Source: Deltaproteobacteria bacterium | GTDB lineage: Bacteria; Desulfobacterota_B; Binatia; UBA9968 | Length of the DNA: 13,492 nucleotides | Direction: 5' to 3' | Assembly (NCBI GenBank): GCA_005879255.1 | Contig: VBKY01000002.1 | Span: 1 to 13,492 of the forward strand | In this document: positions 1 to 6,169 of the stretch, piece after piece | Layout of the letters: the number at the start of each line of letters is the position of its first letter | How positions within the stretch are numbered: position 1 is the stretch's first letter | Made by a program: the position numbers and the translations under genes | Notes under the pieces: model-generated | What the model was told of the DNA's origin: nothing | Seen by the model: the letters and a program-made list of their open reading frames with translations, nothing else | Database searches by the model: none

Positions 1-10
1 CTACCAATTT

Positions 11-38
11 TTCTGCAACGCGAGGCTTACTCGCAGAA
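11..38 (-). other. Stem-loop just downstream of the amidohydrolase gene
   Basis: An inverted repeat lies 7 bases past the stop codon of the minus-strand amidohydrolase. It pairs GCGAG (20-24) with CTCGC (30-34), and TTCT (11-14) can pair with AGAA (35-38) across a bulge. No U-tract follows on the minus strand, so it may protect the 3' end or be a weak terminator. It is not a textbook intrinsic terminator. Confidence 0.25.
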
Positions 39-45
39 GAGGCAT

Positions 46-1137
46 CTAAATCCCGTAAAATCGTCTAGGATTGTCGGAAAGAATTTTCCGTTTGATCTGC
101 GGATTGAGGCCCTCCATCGCTTTGAACCGGGAAATCGCGTTGAGCTCGCTTGAGGTATCGCCATGGCCGTAGTCGGTACCGATAACGAGATTTTCCTCGC
201 CTGCATAAGAGATAACATAAGCAAAGTCGTCATCTGTCTGGGTTGAAACATAGATCCCGTAGTCGCGGAAGCAGTTCATCGAGACCGGGTGTTCGCCTCC
301 CAAGGAGCGCCGCACGGCTTCGTGAACGACCCATGGCACCCACTGGCTCGATGTCTCGATGAAACCCCAGCGCAGCTTCGCGAAGACCCGCGGTATCTCG
401 CTCATGATCAGCGCGTAGCATGCGGTGACTGTCGGGACTCGAAATGTCGAGAAACCGCCGCCGGATTCGTTGTTCAGCAATTTGAACAGATCGGGGTTGC
501 CGTTGGCGATGTGCACGGTCACCGGAATGTCGAGTCGCTGCGCCTCGTCATAGATTGGATAGTAAAATGGGTCCGTCATCAGCTTACCCCTTTCGAAGGG
601 GCGCACGCAGACGCCGACGGCGCCGTGCTCCTTGGCGAAGCGAATTTGCGGCGCGGCTTCGCTCGGGGTCAACGCCGGAACGACACAGGTCCAGCGCAAG
701 CGGTTCTCGCCGAGTTTCCAGACCTCCGCCAGCCAGCGGTTCCAGCTCCAACAGAGCGCGATCTCCGCTTCCGGGCGGCGCGTGAGCGGCCGGAGCCAGA
801 GCGAGTTGTAGAGCACTTGCACATCGATCCCTAACGCGTCCATGTGTCTCAGCCGTTGGGTCACATCGCTAAGCTCCCGGGCTTGCACCGGAGTTCCCAC
901 TTCTCGTCCGAATCTTTTGACATGCTCTTCAGATTGCTTATCGTTGGGCGAGGGAAACTTGGGACCGAGATCCTCGCCGTCGAGAACCCAATGCTGGCGC
1001 TCGGGATTGTCCGGCTCGGCCACTAACATAGGGCGATATTTCTCTTCGCCGGCCTCGAGATAATCCCATACGCGCTCGTTCTCTACCACATGCGCGTCCG
1101 CGTCGATCACGTCCGTTTTTACATTTGCCGTTAACAT
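46..1137 (-). CDS. Amidohydrolase family 2 (metal-dependent TIM-barrel hydrolase/decarboxylase)
   Basis: This is a cytosolic TIM-barrel enzyme of the amidohydrolase-2 superfamily (Amidohydro_2, PF04909), which includes ACMSD-type decarboxylases and ring hydrolases. Substrate cannot be told from sequence. With the start used here it has 363 residues. The N-terminal metal motif IDADAH lies at residues 11-16, a barrel-strand histidine sits in VTVHI (about 209), FIETSSQWVPW follows near 260, and the catalytic aspartate is in GTDYGHGD (about 322). It ends with the family's usual KRKILSDNPRRFYGI. An in-frame ATG 30 bases upstream (1167) would add 10 residues. I prefer 1137 because GGAG lies five bases ahead of it and the family normally has a short leader before IDADAH. 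It is the last gene of a likely three-gene minus-strand unit, 82 bases after the CapA-like gene. A paralogue lies at 4967-6124. Confidence 0.93.
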   Translation of the reverse strand: MLTANVKTDVIDADAHVVENERVWDYLEAGEEKYRPMLVAEPDNPERQHWVLDGEDLGPKFPSPNDKQSEEHVKRFGREVGTPVQARELSDVTQRLRHMDALGIDVQVLYNSLWLRPLTRRPEAEIALCWSWNRWLAEVWKLGENRLRWTCVVPALTPSEAAPQIRFAKEHGAVGVCVRPFERGKLMTDPFYYPIYDEAQRLDIPVTVHIANGNPDLFKLLNNESGGGFSTFRVPTVTACYALIMSEIPRVFAKLRWGFIETSSQWVPWVVHEAVRRSLGGEHPVSMNCFRDYGIYVSTQTDDDFAYVISYAGEENLVIGTDYGHGDTSSELNAISRFKAMEGLNPQIKRKILSDNPRRFYGI

Positions 1138-1176
1138 AGGATCTCCGTCGTCAAAAGCATTACCCATCCGACCTGA

Positions 1177-1199
1177 CTTTGAACCTTGAACTTTTGAAC
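1177..1199. repeat. Short GTTCAAA-type tandem repeat
   Basis: Three GTTCAA units (read on the minus strand) follow each other at 7-8 base spacing in the gap between the CapA-like and amidohydrolase genes. The same heptamer type recurs at 4581-4593 and 4618-4633. It belongs to the dispersed intergenic repeats of this genome and has no visible coding role. Confidence 0.6.
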
Positions 1200-1219
1200 T
1201 GCCGCTAGTCCCGATCTTG

Positions 1220-2278
1220 TTAGCGTGCTTCTCCCAGAGTCACGGCCACGTCGTCCTTGCTCACCTCGAACTGTGTGCCAAAGCGGGCGGAGATCTTCTG
1301 TATGTCCTTGACGATCTCCGGAGCGTGGGACGGTTGAAAGAAGTCAGGAGGCCCGTTCCCCTTGTACAGTCCAGGGACGAAGGAGAGACGTTGGAGTTTG
1401 CCATCTTGGATATGGCAGCGCACCAGCATCGCCAACAGGATATGGTTGGGGCGCTTTTGGTAGTGAAGGTCGTGAACAAAATTGCCCAGAGAGTAGAGAA
1501 TGGGCTTACCCTTGTACACCTCAATGGCCTGGAGAACGTGAGAATGATGGCCGGCCACCATGTCCGCGCCGGCGTCGATAGCAAAATGGCCCATCTCTGT
1601 CTGGTATTCCGTAAGCTCGCCGGTTCCCCCCGTAGTGGGTGACACGCCCCAGTGCCAGGACACAATCACGACGTCCGCTTCTTTTCGCGCTTGGCGAATA
1701 TCCTCTTCCAGAGCCGCACGGGCCGCGCCGCGATCAGGAACAGTGTGGATGATCGGTGGAGAGCCCGGCACATGGTGAACCCGAAGCCGGGGCTCGTAGA
1801 AAGTCTGAACGGGATAGTACGCAATACCGCCCCTGTCTTCTGTGGCTGCCGCCGTGATCGGATCGCACACCGAGGCGCGGCAGACGAAGGCGACCTTAGT
1901 CCCGTTGCGCTCGATGATGGGGGGCCTTCGTGCTTCGGCGAGATTGCGGCCGCCGCCGCCGCGCACGATGCCAGCCTTATCCAGAACGTCCAGGCAACGC
2001 AAAAAAGGCTCTAGGCCATGCCATGTGCTTGGATTGTTGGCGAGGTTCATGACATTGAAGCCTGCCCGGACGTAGGAGTCGAACATCCACTCATCGGTTC
2101 GCGGGTGGTGGTCATGGTCATGGGGCGCGAGATACTTGGCATCAGCCACCACGGTTTCCAGGTTGCAGAAGGCGATGTCTACATCTTTGAGCAGATGCTT
2201 GGCGGTGGCGAAGGCGGAATCGGGATCGGGGCGACCCACGAACGTATCGCCCACCAGCACCATATTGACGACACTCAT
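1220..2278 (-). CDS. CapA-family metallophosphatase-like protein (PGA_cap)
   Basis: The protein belongs to the CapA/poly-gamma-glutamate capsule family (PF09587), a calcineurin-like metallophosphatase fold. At 352 residues it covers the whole domain. Visible motifs are LVGDTFVGRPD (residues 8-18), NLET (39-42), SWHWG (207-211), GHHSHVLQ (243-250) and YSLGNFVHD (262-270). There is no signal peptide or membrane anchor, unlike classic capsule CapA, so a cytosolic hydrolase is more likely than a capsule enzyme. The usual NNH-x-x-D-x-G motif reads NNPSTWHG (81-88): the histidine is proline and the aspartate is tryptophan. The ATG at 2278 has GAGG eight bases upstream. It lies 222 bases downstream of the binding-protein gene and 82 bases ahead of the amidohydrolase, all on the same strand, so co-transcription is plausible but the first gap is long. 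Poly-gamma-glutamate synthesis is not supported because no CapB/C partners are present. Confidence 0.9.
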   Translation of the reverse strand: MSVVNMVLVGDTFVGRPDPDSAFATAKHLLKDVDIAFCNLETVVADAKYLAPHDHDHHPRTDEWMFDSYVRAGFNVMNLANNPSTWHGLEPFLRCLDVLDKAGIVRGGGGRNLAEARRPPIIERNGTKVAFVCRASVCDPITAAATEDRGGIAYYPVQTFYEPRLRVHHVPGSPPIIHTVPDRGAARAALEEDIRQARKEADVVIVSWHWGVSPTTGGTGELTEYQTEMGHFAIDAGADMVAGHHSHVLQAIEVYKGKPILYSLGNFVHDLHYQKRPNHILLAMLVRCHIQDGKLQRLSFVPGLYKGNGPPDFFQPSHAPEIVKDIQKISARFGTQFEVSKDDVAVTLGEAR

Positions 2279-2378
2279 AATGAGCCTCTTTCTCTAGAGC
2301 TGTGTATGGATTGCTGCTTTGAACGCAAACATTATGCGGTGACAGGCGATGATGTCAATCTGACAGCAAACGAAGCCT

Positions 2379-2450
2379 GTTCCAATCGTTCCAGCTGTTC
2401 CACCGCGTTGCTTCGTTCCAGGCGTTCCAATCGTTCCAATTGTTTCGAGG
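2379..2450. repeat. 9-nt periodic GTTCCAnnn array A
   Basis: Eight consecutive 9-base units occupy the gap between the binding-protein and CapA-like genes. GTTCCA begins at 2379, 2388, 2397, 2415, 2424 and 2433, with a degenerate copy at 2442. The unit at 2406 is irregular (CGTTGCTTC), following GTTCCACCG, and this irregular unit recurs in the other arrays. On the minus strand one frame would read a (LER)n-like peptide, but no start site or gene context supports translation. Confidence 0.75.
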
Positions 2451-2500
2451 CCGAGGAGTTCTCCGGTTATGTCGAAGGGTTCAACATCTCAAGACATGCT

Positions 2501-3457
2501 CTACCGGTAAATCTCATCGAAAAATCCCTGGGCTTCGAGCATGCGGATGTAGTGAAGATCCCAGAGTTTCACGGGATTGCCCTTCTCTTCCAGCTCTGGA
2601 TACACGAGTTCCGCGATCCGATAGGCGTTATGTAGAGAGGTTATCTTGGGACAAAGCCGCGGCTCAAGGTTACCTCGCATTCTCTGGTAAAAAATCTCCA
2701 GCTCAGCATCGTCTTTTATGCCCAGACGGTCCGCGACATTCCCGCCAAGGATTTCAAGCGTCTTTTCTTTGTCTTTATGAACCATAGCGATTCCCATCGC
2801 GATCGCTTTGATCATCCTGATATAGAGCTCAGGATTGTCCTGAACTAGCGGAACCAAACTGGTGAGCGTAATAGAGTTGACCATAGGGTAACGAGGCAGC
2901 AGTTGAGTGTGCAGTCCGAGGCGTTGGCAAGCTCTCTCTTGCGACGAGGGGGCAAATGCCACGTCCGCTTTGCCGTCGAGAAGGAGCTGCATTTTTTCGC
3001 CCTTTTCCAGCGGCTTGACGTCGAGCATTTCGGAGGAAAGCCCGGCGTCCCGCAAGTAGAGCTCGTAGGTACCTCGGACATGGCTCGTCAGATGCCCCTC
3101 ATGGTCGCAAAATTCCTGTTCGGCCAAAACCCGATCCTTCAAATCTTTCACGCCGGCTAACGGCTTTGTACTGACCAGCATGTCCTGCGCTGTGTTCACT
3201 GTTTGGGCCATGCAGATCATCGGAACACCGTGCGCGACTCGCCAATGTGGCGTAATATGGCAGCCGAAGATCATGTTACACCGACCGTCGAGAAGCTCAT
3301 CTTCGGCATTGAGCGCTCGTCGCTCTAAATCCATACGGCTCACCTCAAGTCCCAAACGCTCCCAGATACCGCCGTATTTCATGAGAGAGATCATGGCGAG
3401 CTGTGAATGGTTAGAACGATAGATCACTTTCGCTTCCAGGGTCTTTGGTTGACTCAC
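2501..3457 (-). CDS. NMT1/SsuA-type periplasmic-binding-protein-like protein without signal peptide
   Basis: This 318-residue protein resembles the substrate-binding proteins of NitT/TauT (nitrate, sulfonate, taurine) ABC transporters and the NMT1/THI5 fold. Supporting features are AKVIYRSNHSQLAMISL at residues 9-25, a G-x-C-N-M-I-F-G strand in lobe 1, GVKDLKDR near 102-109, DGKADVAFAPSS near 160-171 and SLVPLVQDNPE near 198-208. It starts directly with MSQPKTLEAKV and has no hydrophobic leader, so as annotated it would stay in the cytosol. The GTG start at 3457 is supported by AGGAG seven bases upstream, and I see no upstream in-frame leader. No permease or ATPase lies nearby. It heads the minus-strand unit leading to the CapA-like and amidohydrolase genes, which suggests a catabolic binding or enzyme role rather than ordinary uptake. 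Some PBP-fold proteins are enzymes, so this alternative stays open. Confidence 0.82.
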   Translation of the reverse strand: MSQPKTLEAKVIYRSNHSQLAMISLMKYGGIWERLGLEVSRMDLERRALNAEDELLDGRCNMIFGCHITPHWRVAHGVPMICMAQTVNTAQDMLVSTKPLAGVKDLKDRVLAEQEFCDHEGHLTSHVRGTYELYLRDAGLSSEMLDVKPLEKGEKMQLLLDGKADVAFAPSSQERACQRLGLHTQLLPRYPMVNSITLTSLVPLVQDNPELYIRMIKAIAMGIAMVHKDKEKTLEILGGNVADRLGIKDDAELEIFYQRMRGNLEPRLCPKITSLHNAYRIAELVYPELEEKGNPVKLWDLHYIRMLEAQGFFDEIYR

Positions 3458-3487
3458 GGGTTGTCTCCTCTGACGTTTATTGCGAGG

Positions 3488-3517
3488 AGCATAGTCACAT
3501 CACGTGGGAACTGTCCA
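3488..3517 (-). promoter_or_regulatory. Putative sigma70-type promoter for the binding-protein/CapA/amidohydrolase unit
   Basis: On the minus strand TGGACA (3517-3512) is followed after 18 bases by TATGCT (3493-3488). That gives five of six matches at -35 and four of six at -10. Transcription would begin about 23 bases before the GTG start, leaving just room for the AGGAG ribosome-binding site. Confidence 0.4.
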
Positions 3518-3549
3518 CTGGCTGCGACGGATCAGTCCAGGTCTTGCCG

Positions 3550-3597
3550 TCAGATTATAACCAAAAGGTGGGTGTGGTTAGACGTCACGATATAAGG
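3550..3597 (-). pseudogene. Relic of a REP-associated tyrosine transposase (RAYT, Y1_Tnp)
   Basis: On the minus strand this stretch encodes PYIVTSNHTHLLVI and then hits a TGA. RAYT/Y1 transposases carry the nearly identical core Y-V-V-T-S-N-H-x-H-L-L-V around their HUH metal-binding histidines. Only this core survives: the sequence before it is the CAGCATTG repeat and what follows contains no recognisable continuation (catalytic Tyr helix absent). It adjoins a GGGGTCAGAC motif, a type often found next to such transposases. I read it as a decayed fragment. A chance match cannot be excluded because it is short. Confidence 0.5.
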
Positions 3598-3601
3598 TTG
3601 A

Positions 3602-3640
3602 CAGCATTGCAGCATTGGCATGCAGCATTGGGCAGCATTG
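3602..3640. repeat. Four copies of CAGCATTG
   Basis: CAGCATTG occurs at 3602, 3610, 3623 and 3633, the last running directly into the GGGGTCAGAC motif. The copies sit between the RAYT relic and the REP-like motif, suggesting slippage or an old insertion end. Confidence 0.7.
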
Positions 3641-3649
3641 GGGTCAGAC
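3640..3649. repeat. REP-like motif GGGGTCAGAC, copy 1
   Basis: The sequence is an exact GGGGTCAGAC. Related copies occur at 7397-7405, 7411-7423, 7453-7463 (inverted) and 10990-11007, and a divergent inverted one at 4831-4846. All are intergenic. Confidence 0.55.
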
Positions 3650-3660
3650 ATAACAATGCA

Positions 3661-3900
3661 ATCTTGTCGCAGCGAGCGATTCGTGGCACAACGCGCTTCA
3701 CGACTTCTCTCCTCCCCTTCCTTCATTCTTCTCCCCTGCCTGAAAGGCGTGTTAAACGAAGTCACCGGCTCTTTCAGTCTCAGCAATCGGACAGAGTTGC
3801 TTACGATGCAAAAATTTCAACTTCACAGTAACTTTTATGCTTAGCGTTGTCCTCACCGGACCGCGTTTGACTTTTGACTCATCGCTTCGCCAGGACTGAG
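3661..3900. other. Intergenic stretch with no supported gene
   Basis: Short open frames exist on both strands, but none shows a recognisable domain, a good ribosome-binding site or coherent composition. The stretch probably continues the decayed transposase region. I see no RNA gene in it. Confidence 0.5.
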
Positions 3901-3903
3901 CGC

Positions 3904-4000
3904 GTTCAAAGCGTTCAACCGCTACGCTCACTTAATAGCGCGGCCCGTTCCAGACATTCCACCGCTGCGCTACGTTCAAGCCGTTAAAATCGTTCGAGGA
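3904..4000. repeat. 9-nt periodic GTTC(C/A)Annn array B
   Basis: GTTCAA starts at 3904 and 3913. Then comes the irregular unit CTACGCTCA inside GTTCAACCGCTACGCTCA. After a phase slip, GTTCCA/ATTCCA lie at 3947 and 3956, CTGCGCTAC follows, and GTTCAA, GTTAAA and GTTCGA lie at 3974, 3983 and 3992. Within each half the spacing is exactly nine bases. It lies upstream of the Lin0512 gene. Confidence 0.75.
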
Positions 4001-4116
4001 ACTAAGATGAAAGAGGAAGAAATTCGACACTCGGAAATTCTCGAAAGGTCGACCGTGGTCTGAAGCAATTGCGGTTAGGTAGTTTGGTTTCGCCGAGAAG
4101 GCCAAAATCGAGCGTC

Positions 4117-4131
4117 TCCGCCGAAGGCGGA
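4117..4131. repeat. Perfect small hairpin TCCGCC-GAA-GGCGGA
   Basis: A six-base-pair stem with a three-base loop lies about 90 bases upstream of the Lin0512 start. No U-run follows on either strand. It could be a transcript structure or another dispersed palindrome. Confidence 0.4.
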
Positions 4132-4138
4132 AGAAAGC

Positions 4139-4168
4139 TTGACGGAGGAGTCCTGCCGTTGCTATTGA
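4139..4168 (+). promoter_or_regulatory. Weak putative promoter for the Lin0512 gene
   Basis: TTGACG (4139-4144) and TATTGA (4163-4168) are separated by 18 bases. The -35 matches five of six and the -10 only three of six. Transcription would begin about 45 bases ahead of the ATG at 4221. The call rests on these matches alone. Confidence 0.25.
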
Positions 4169-4205
4169 ATATCGGCAAGAATCGGTTCGACTGGAACTCG
4201 CACGT

Positions 4206-4214
4206 GGAGGTGAT
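4206..4214 (+). promoter_or_regulatory. Near-perfect ribosome-binding site
   Basis: GGAGGTGAT is fully complementary to the 3' end of 16S rRNA and sits six bases before the ATG at 4221. It fixes the start of the Lin0512-family gene and suggests strong translation. Confidence 0.85.
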
Positions 4215-4220
4215 CAGGGT

Positions 4221-4565
4221 ATGGCTTTGGTACGGTGCGTTACAGAAATGGGTATGGGAGTGGATGTTCACGGATTGGATTACACCAACGCCGCCAAGCG
4301 GGCGGTGTTCGATGCGATTCATCACAGCAGCTTGGGATTTCCGCGGCTACTGGGCAAGACCGCGGACGATATGCGTGTCGATGTAACCATCGGCGTGCCC
4401 AAGCCCGAGGCGGTGGATCGCCAGGCCGTACTGGAAACACTGCCTCACGGCGGCGGCCATATCAACGTGGTCCACGGCGGATTGCAGGTGCTGAATGAAA
4501 AGGGCGACGACGGCTGGCTGATTGCCAACGCTATCATCGTCGTCAGCCTCGACGACGGCAAATAG
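4221..4565 (+). CDS. Lin0512-family protein of unknown function
   Basis: The 114-residue product matches the Lin0512 family (PF09585/TIGR02058), whose hallmark is G-x-G-x-D-x-H-G near the N-terminus. Here it reads GMGVDVHG at residues 11-18. The following AAKRAVFDAIHHSSLGF, DVTIGVPKPEAVD, LPHGG and WLIANAIIVVSL are also typical, and the length is that of a complete stand-alone member. The biochemical role of the family is unknown. The conserved Asp and His could bind a metal or act catalytically, which is inference. No signal peptide or membrane segment is seen, so it is cytosolic. The start is fixed by the strong Shine-Dalgarno six bases upstream. A paired amidohydrolase on the same strand begins 401 bases further on, with repeats and its own candidate promoter between, so the two are neighbours rather than a tight operon. 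Confidence 0.92.
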   Translation: MALVRCVTEMGMGVDVHGLDYTNAAKRAVFDAIHHSSLGFPRLLGKTADDMRVDVTIGVPKPEAVDRQAVLETLPHGGGHINVVHGGLQVLNEKGDDGWLIANAIIVVSLDDGK

Positions 4566-4580
4566 CGGCCCGCAGCGGCG

Positions 4581-4633
4581 GTTCAAAGTTCAATAGTCTA
4601 CCCTGAGTCCCTCGAAGGGTTCAAAGTTCAAGG
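4581..4633. repeat. GTTCAAA heptamer repeats around a REP-like palindrome
   Basis: GTTCAAAGTTCAA occurs at 4581-4593 and again at 4619-4631, flanking CCCTGAGTCCCTCGAAGGG (4601-4619). The latter contains the hairpin CCCT-CGA-AGGG and resembles the widespread bacterial repeat with core CCTGTCGAAGGG. It lies just after the Lin0512 stop codon and may serve as a transcript end structure. Confidence 0.55.
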
Positions 4634-4660
4634 TAAACAATCGTTAGGGATATTCTACTG

Positions 4661-4740
4661 GTGCCAGTCGTTCAGATCAGCGAGCGGGTTCCAGTCGTTC
4701 GAGGGTTCCACCGCTTCGCTTACTTCCACGCGCTGCGGCT
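4661..4740. repeat. 9-nt periodic GTTCCAnnn array C
   Basis: Units begin at 4661 (GTGCCA), 4670 (GTTCAG), 4679 (degenerate), 4688 (GTTCCA), 4697 (GTTCGA), 4705 (GTTCCA), 4714 (irregular CTTCGCTTA), 4723 (CTTCCA) and 4732. Spacing is nine bases apart from a single one-base slip. The irregular unit again follows GTTCCACCG. Confidence 0.72.
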
Positions 4741-4830
4741 GGTTAGTTCTCACGGAAAAAAGTGCCCATTCGTCATTCAATTTGATCGCCATGTTTTTCT
4801 CCTAACGGCGTCTCACGCTTGACTGTCAAC

Positions 4831-4846
4831 AAAAGATTTGACCCCT
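4831..4846. repeat. Divergent inverted GGGGTCA motif
   Basis: Read on the minus strand this is AGGGGTCAAATCTTTT, close to the GGGGTCAGACTTTT copies elsewhere in the window. It marks another degenerate member of the REP-like family. Confidence 0.35.
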
Positions 4847-4882
4847 TGCTGATTGTAGCCGATCGTCACGAAACTATGACCA

Positions 4883-4944
4883 ACGTTGAGTCGCAACGTG
4901 TTGCTCAACTTTCCTTGACAGCAGCGGTCCTGTCTATGTAATTT
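4883..4944 (+). promoter_or_regulatory. Candidate promoter and upstream inverted repeat for the second amidohydrolase
   Basis: A consensus -35 TTGACA (4915-4920) is followed by an AT-rich region in which TAATTT (4939-4944, spacing 18) is the likeliest though poor -10. Fifteen bases upstream of the -35 lies an inverted repeat ACGTTG-N5-CAACGT (4883-4899), which could be an operator. The distance to the ATG at 4967 suits a short leader. Confidence 0.33.
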
Positions 4945-4966
4945 ACGATTTTGATTGGGGAAACCT

Positions 4967-6124
4967 ATGTGGAACGGAACGAAGGTTATCGATGCTGATG
5001 CTCACATGCACGAACCGCAATATCTTTGGGAGCGATATGTCGAGCCCAAATACCGTGACCAAGTTCCAAAGGTTAAGTTTATGGACGGCACGTTCATGGT
5101 CTATGAGCCGGACGGAAAGATTATCCCGAAGGGCGAGGTACAGAGGCCGCGGCCGGAGAACAGCGCGAAAGTCATGGAAGAGAAATACGGGGAAGCTTAC
5201 CACACGTGGTGGTCACCGGAGACCCGTCTAAAAGACATGGACCGTTATGGGTGGGATATCCAGGTGTTGCTCCCTACAGGTAGCAACGGCAACTTCGCAT
5301 ACCGGGTGGCGCTAAAAGACATTAAACTTGGCGCTGCCATGTGCCGGGCCTACAACAACTGGTGCCACGAGTATTGCAGTACCGATCCGAAGCGTCTGAA
5401 GTTCGTCGCAGTACTGCCGGGTTCAGATATCGACGAGATGACGAAGGAAGCTCGCCGTGCGGTGGAAGAACTTGGCGCCGTGTCAGTCAGAAATCCATTG
5501 CTTCCTGTCGGAAAATGGTTGCACGACCCAGAATATGATGCTCTGTGGGATCTCGCCTGTGAATTGGACTTTCCCATTTCCGTCCATGGAGAGTCTCGCC
5601 AGCAACGCTTTCATCCCTTCAAGGGCGTAGCAACGGAAAACCGTCAAGACATCAAGCTCGCCATACTGAACCTGGACCACGCATTGGGTTTCCCCTGCGA
5701 CAACATGGCGACGCTCGGGCATTTCATTTTTACTGGCATATTGGAGCGTTTTCCCAAGCTCAGACTCGGAATCTTGGAGTCCAACGCCGGGTGGCTGCCG
5801 TTCTGGCTAGGGCGTATGGATGACCATACTCACGGGCGTAACGCTGCGCTGCGGAAGCCGGAGAATATCTCGATGTTGCCGAGTGAATATTTCATGCGCC
5901 AATGCATGATCTCCTGCGACAGTGACGAGAAAGCGCTAAAGTACACCGTAGAGCACTTGAAGGGGGAGAACATCGTATGGAATACGGACTATCCCCATCC
6001 CGACGCCATCGAGCCTGCAAGGGCGCTTCCCGATTTCGACGCCCAGCCTATTTCAGACGAAGCCAAGCGCAAGATACTGTGGGATAACGCCATTAAGCTT
6101 TACGGACCAAGAATTGTCCGTTGA
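4967..6124 (+). CDS. Amidohydrolase family 2 (metal-dependent TIM-barrel hydrolase/decarboxylase)
   Basis: The 385-residue enzyme is a second member of the amidohydrolase-2 superfamily (PF04909). It shows VIDADAHMHEP at residues 7-17 (metal-binding HxH at 13 and 15), ISVHGES with a metal-ligand histidine at 207, the LGH at 250-252, LGILESNAGWLPFWLGRMDD (about 268-287) and WNTDYPHPD with catalytic Asp341. It ends with DEAKRKILWDNAIKLYG. The HxH motif is more classical than the DxH version of the paralogue at 46-1137, so the two are probably not redundant. I chose the ATG at 4967 over the in-frame TTG at 4955 because of codon preference, the GGGGAAA immediately upstream and the short family leader. 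It is cytosolic. The substrate is unknown: hydrolysis or decarboxylation of an organic acid is the family norm. It converges on the binding-protein gene, with stop codons 45 bases apart. Confidence 0.94.
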   Translation: MWNGTKVIDADAHMHEPQYLWERYVEPKYRDQVPKVKFMDGTFMVYEPDGKIIPKGEVQRPRPENSAKVMEEKYGEAYHTWWSPETRLKDMDRYGWDIQVLLPTGSNGNFAYRVALKDIKLGAAMCRAYNNWCHEYCSTDPKRLKFVAVLPGSDIDEMTKEARRAVEELGAVSVRNPLLPVGKWLHDPEYDALWDLACELDFPISVHGESRQQRFHPFKGVATENRQDIKLAILNLDHALGFPCDNMATLGHFIFTGILERFPKLRLGILESNAGWLPFWLGRMDDHTHGRNAALRKPENISMLPSEYFMRQCMISCDSDEKALKYTVEHLKGENIVWNTDYPHPDAIEPARALPDFDAQPISDEAKRKILWDNAIKLYGPRIVR

Positions 6125-6169
6125 CAGCCCGCACCTATGTCGCGGCGTGCGAGCGGATGAAGGGGCAGG

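Noticed and set aside
2379..2450. 9-nt arrays as a CRISPR or as a coding (LER)n repeat
   Set aside because: The units are far too short for CRISPR repeats with spacers. There is no cas gene, start site or flanking coding sequence to support translation.
2018..2635. A 205-codon plus-strand frame
   Set aside because: It overlaps the CapA-like gene, array A and the end of the binding-protein gene on the opposite strand, and shows no recognisable domain.
4007..4063. Small frame of 18 codons with AGGA upstream
   Set aside because: It is very short, unrecognised and follows a repeat array. The AGGA match alone is not enough to call a gene.
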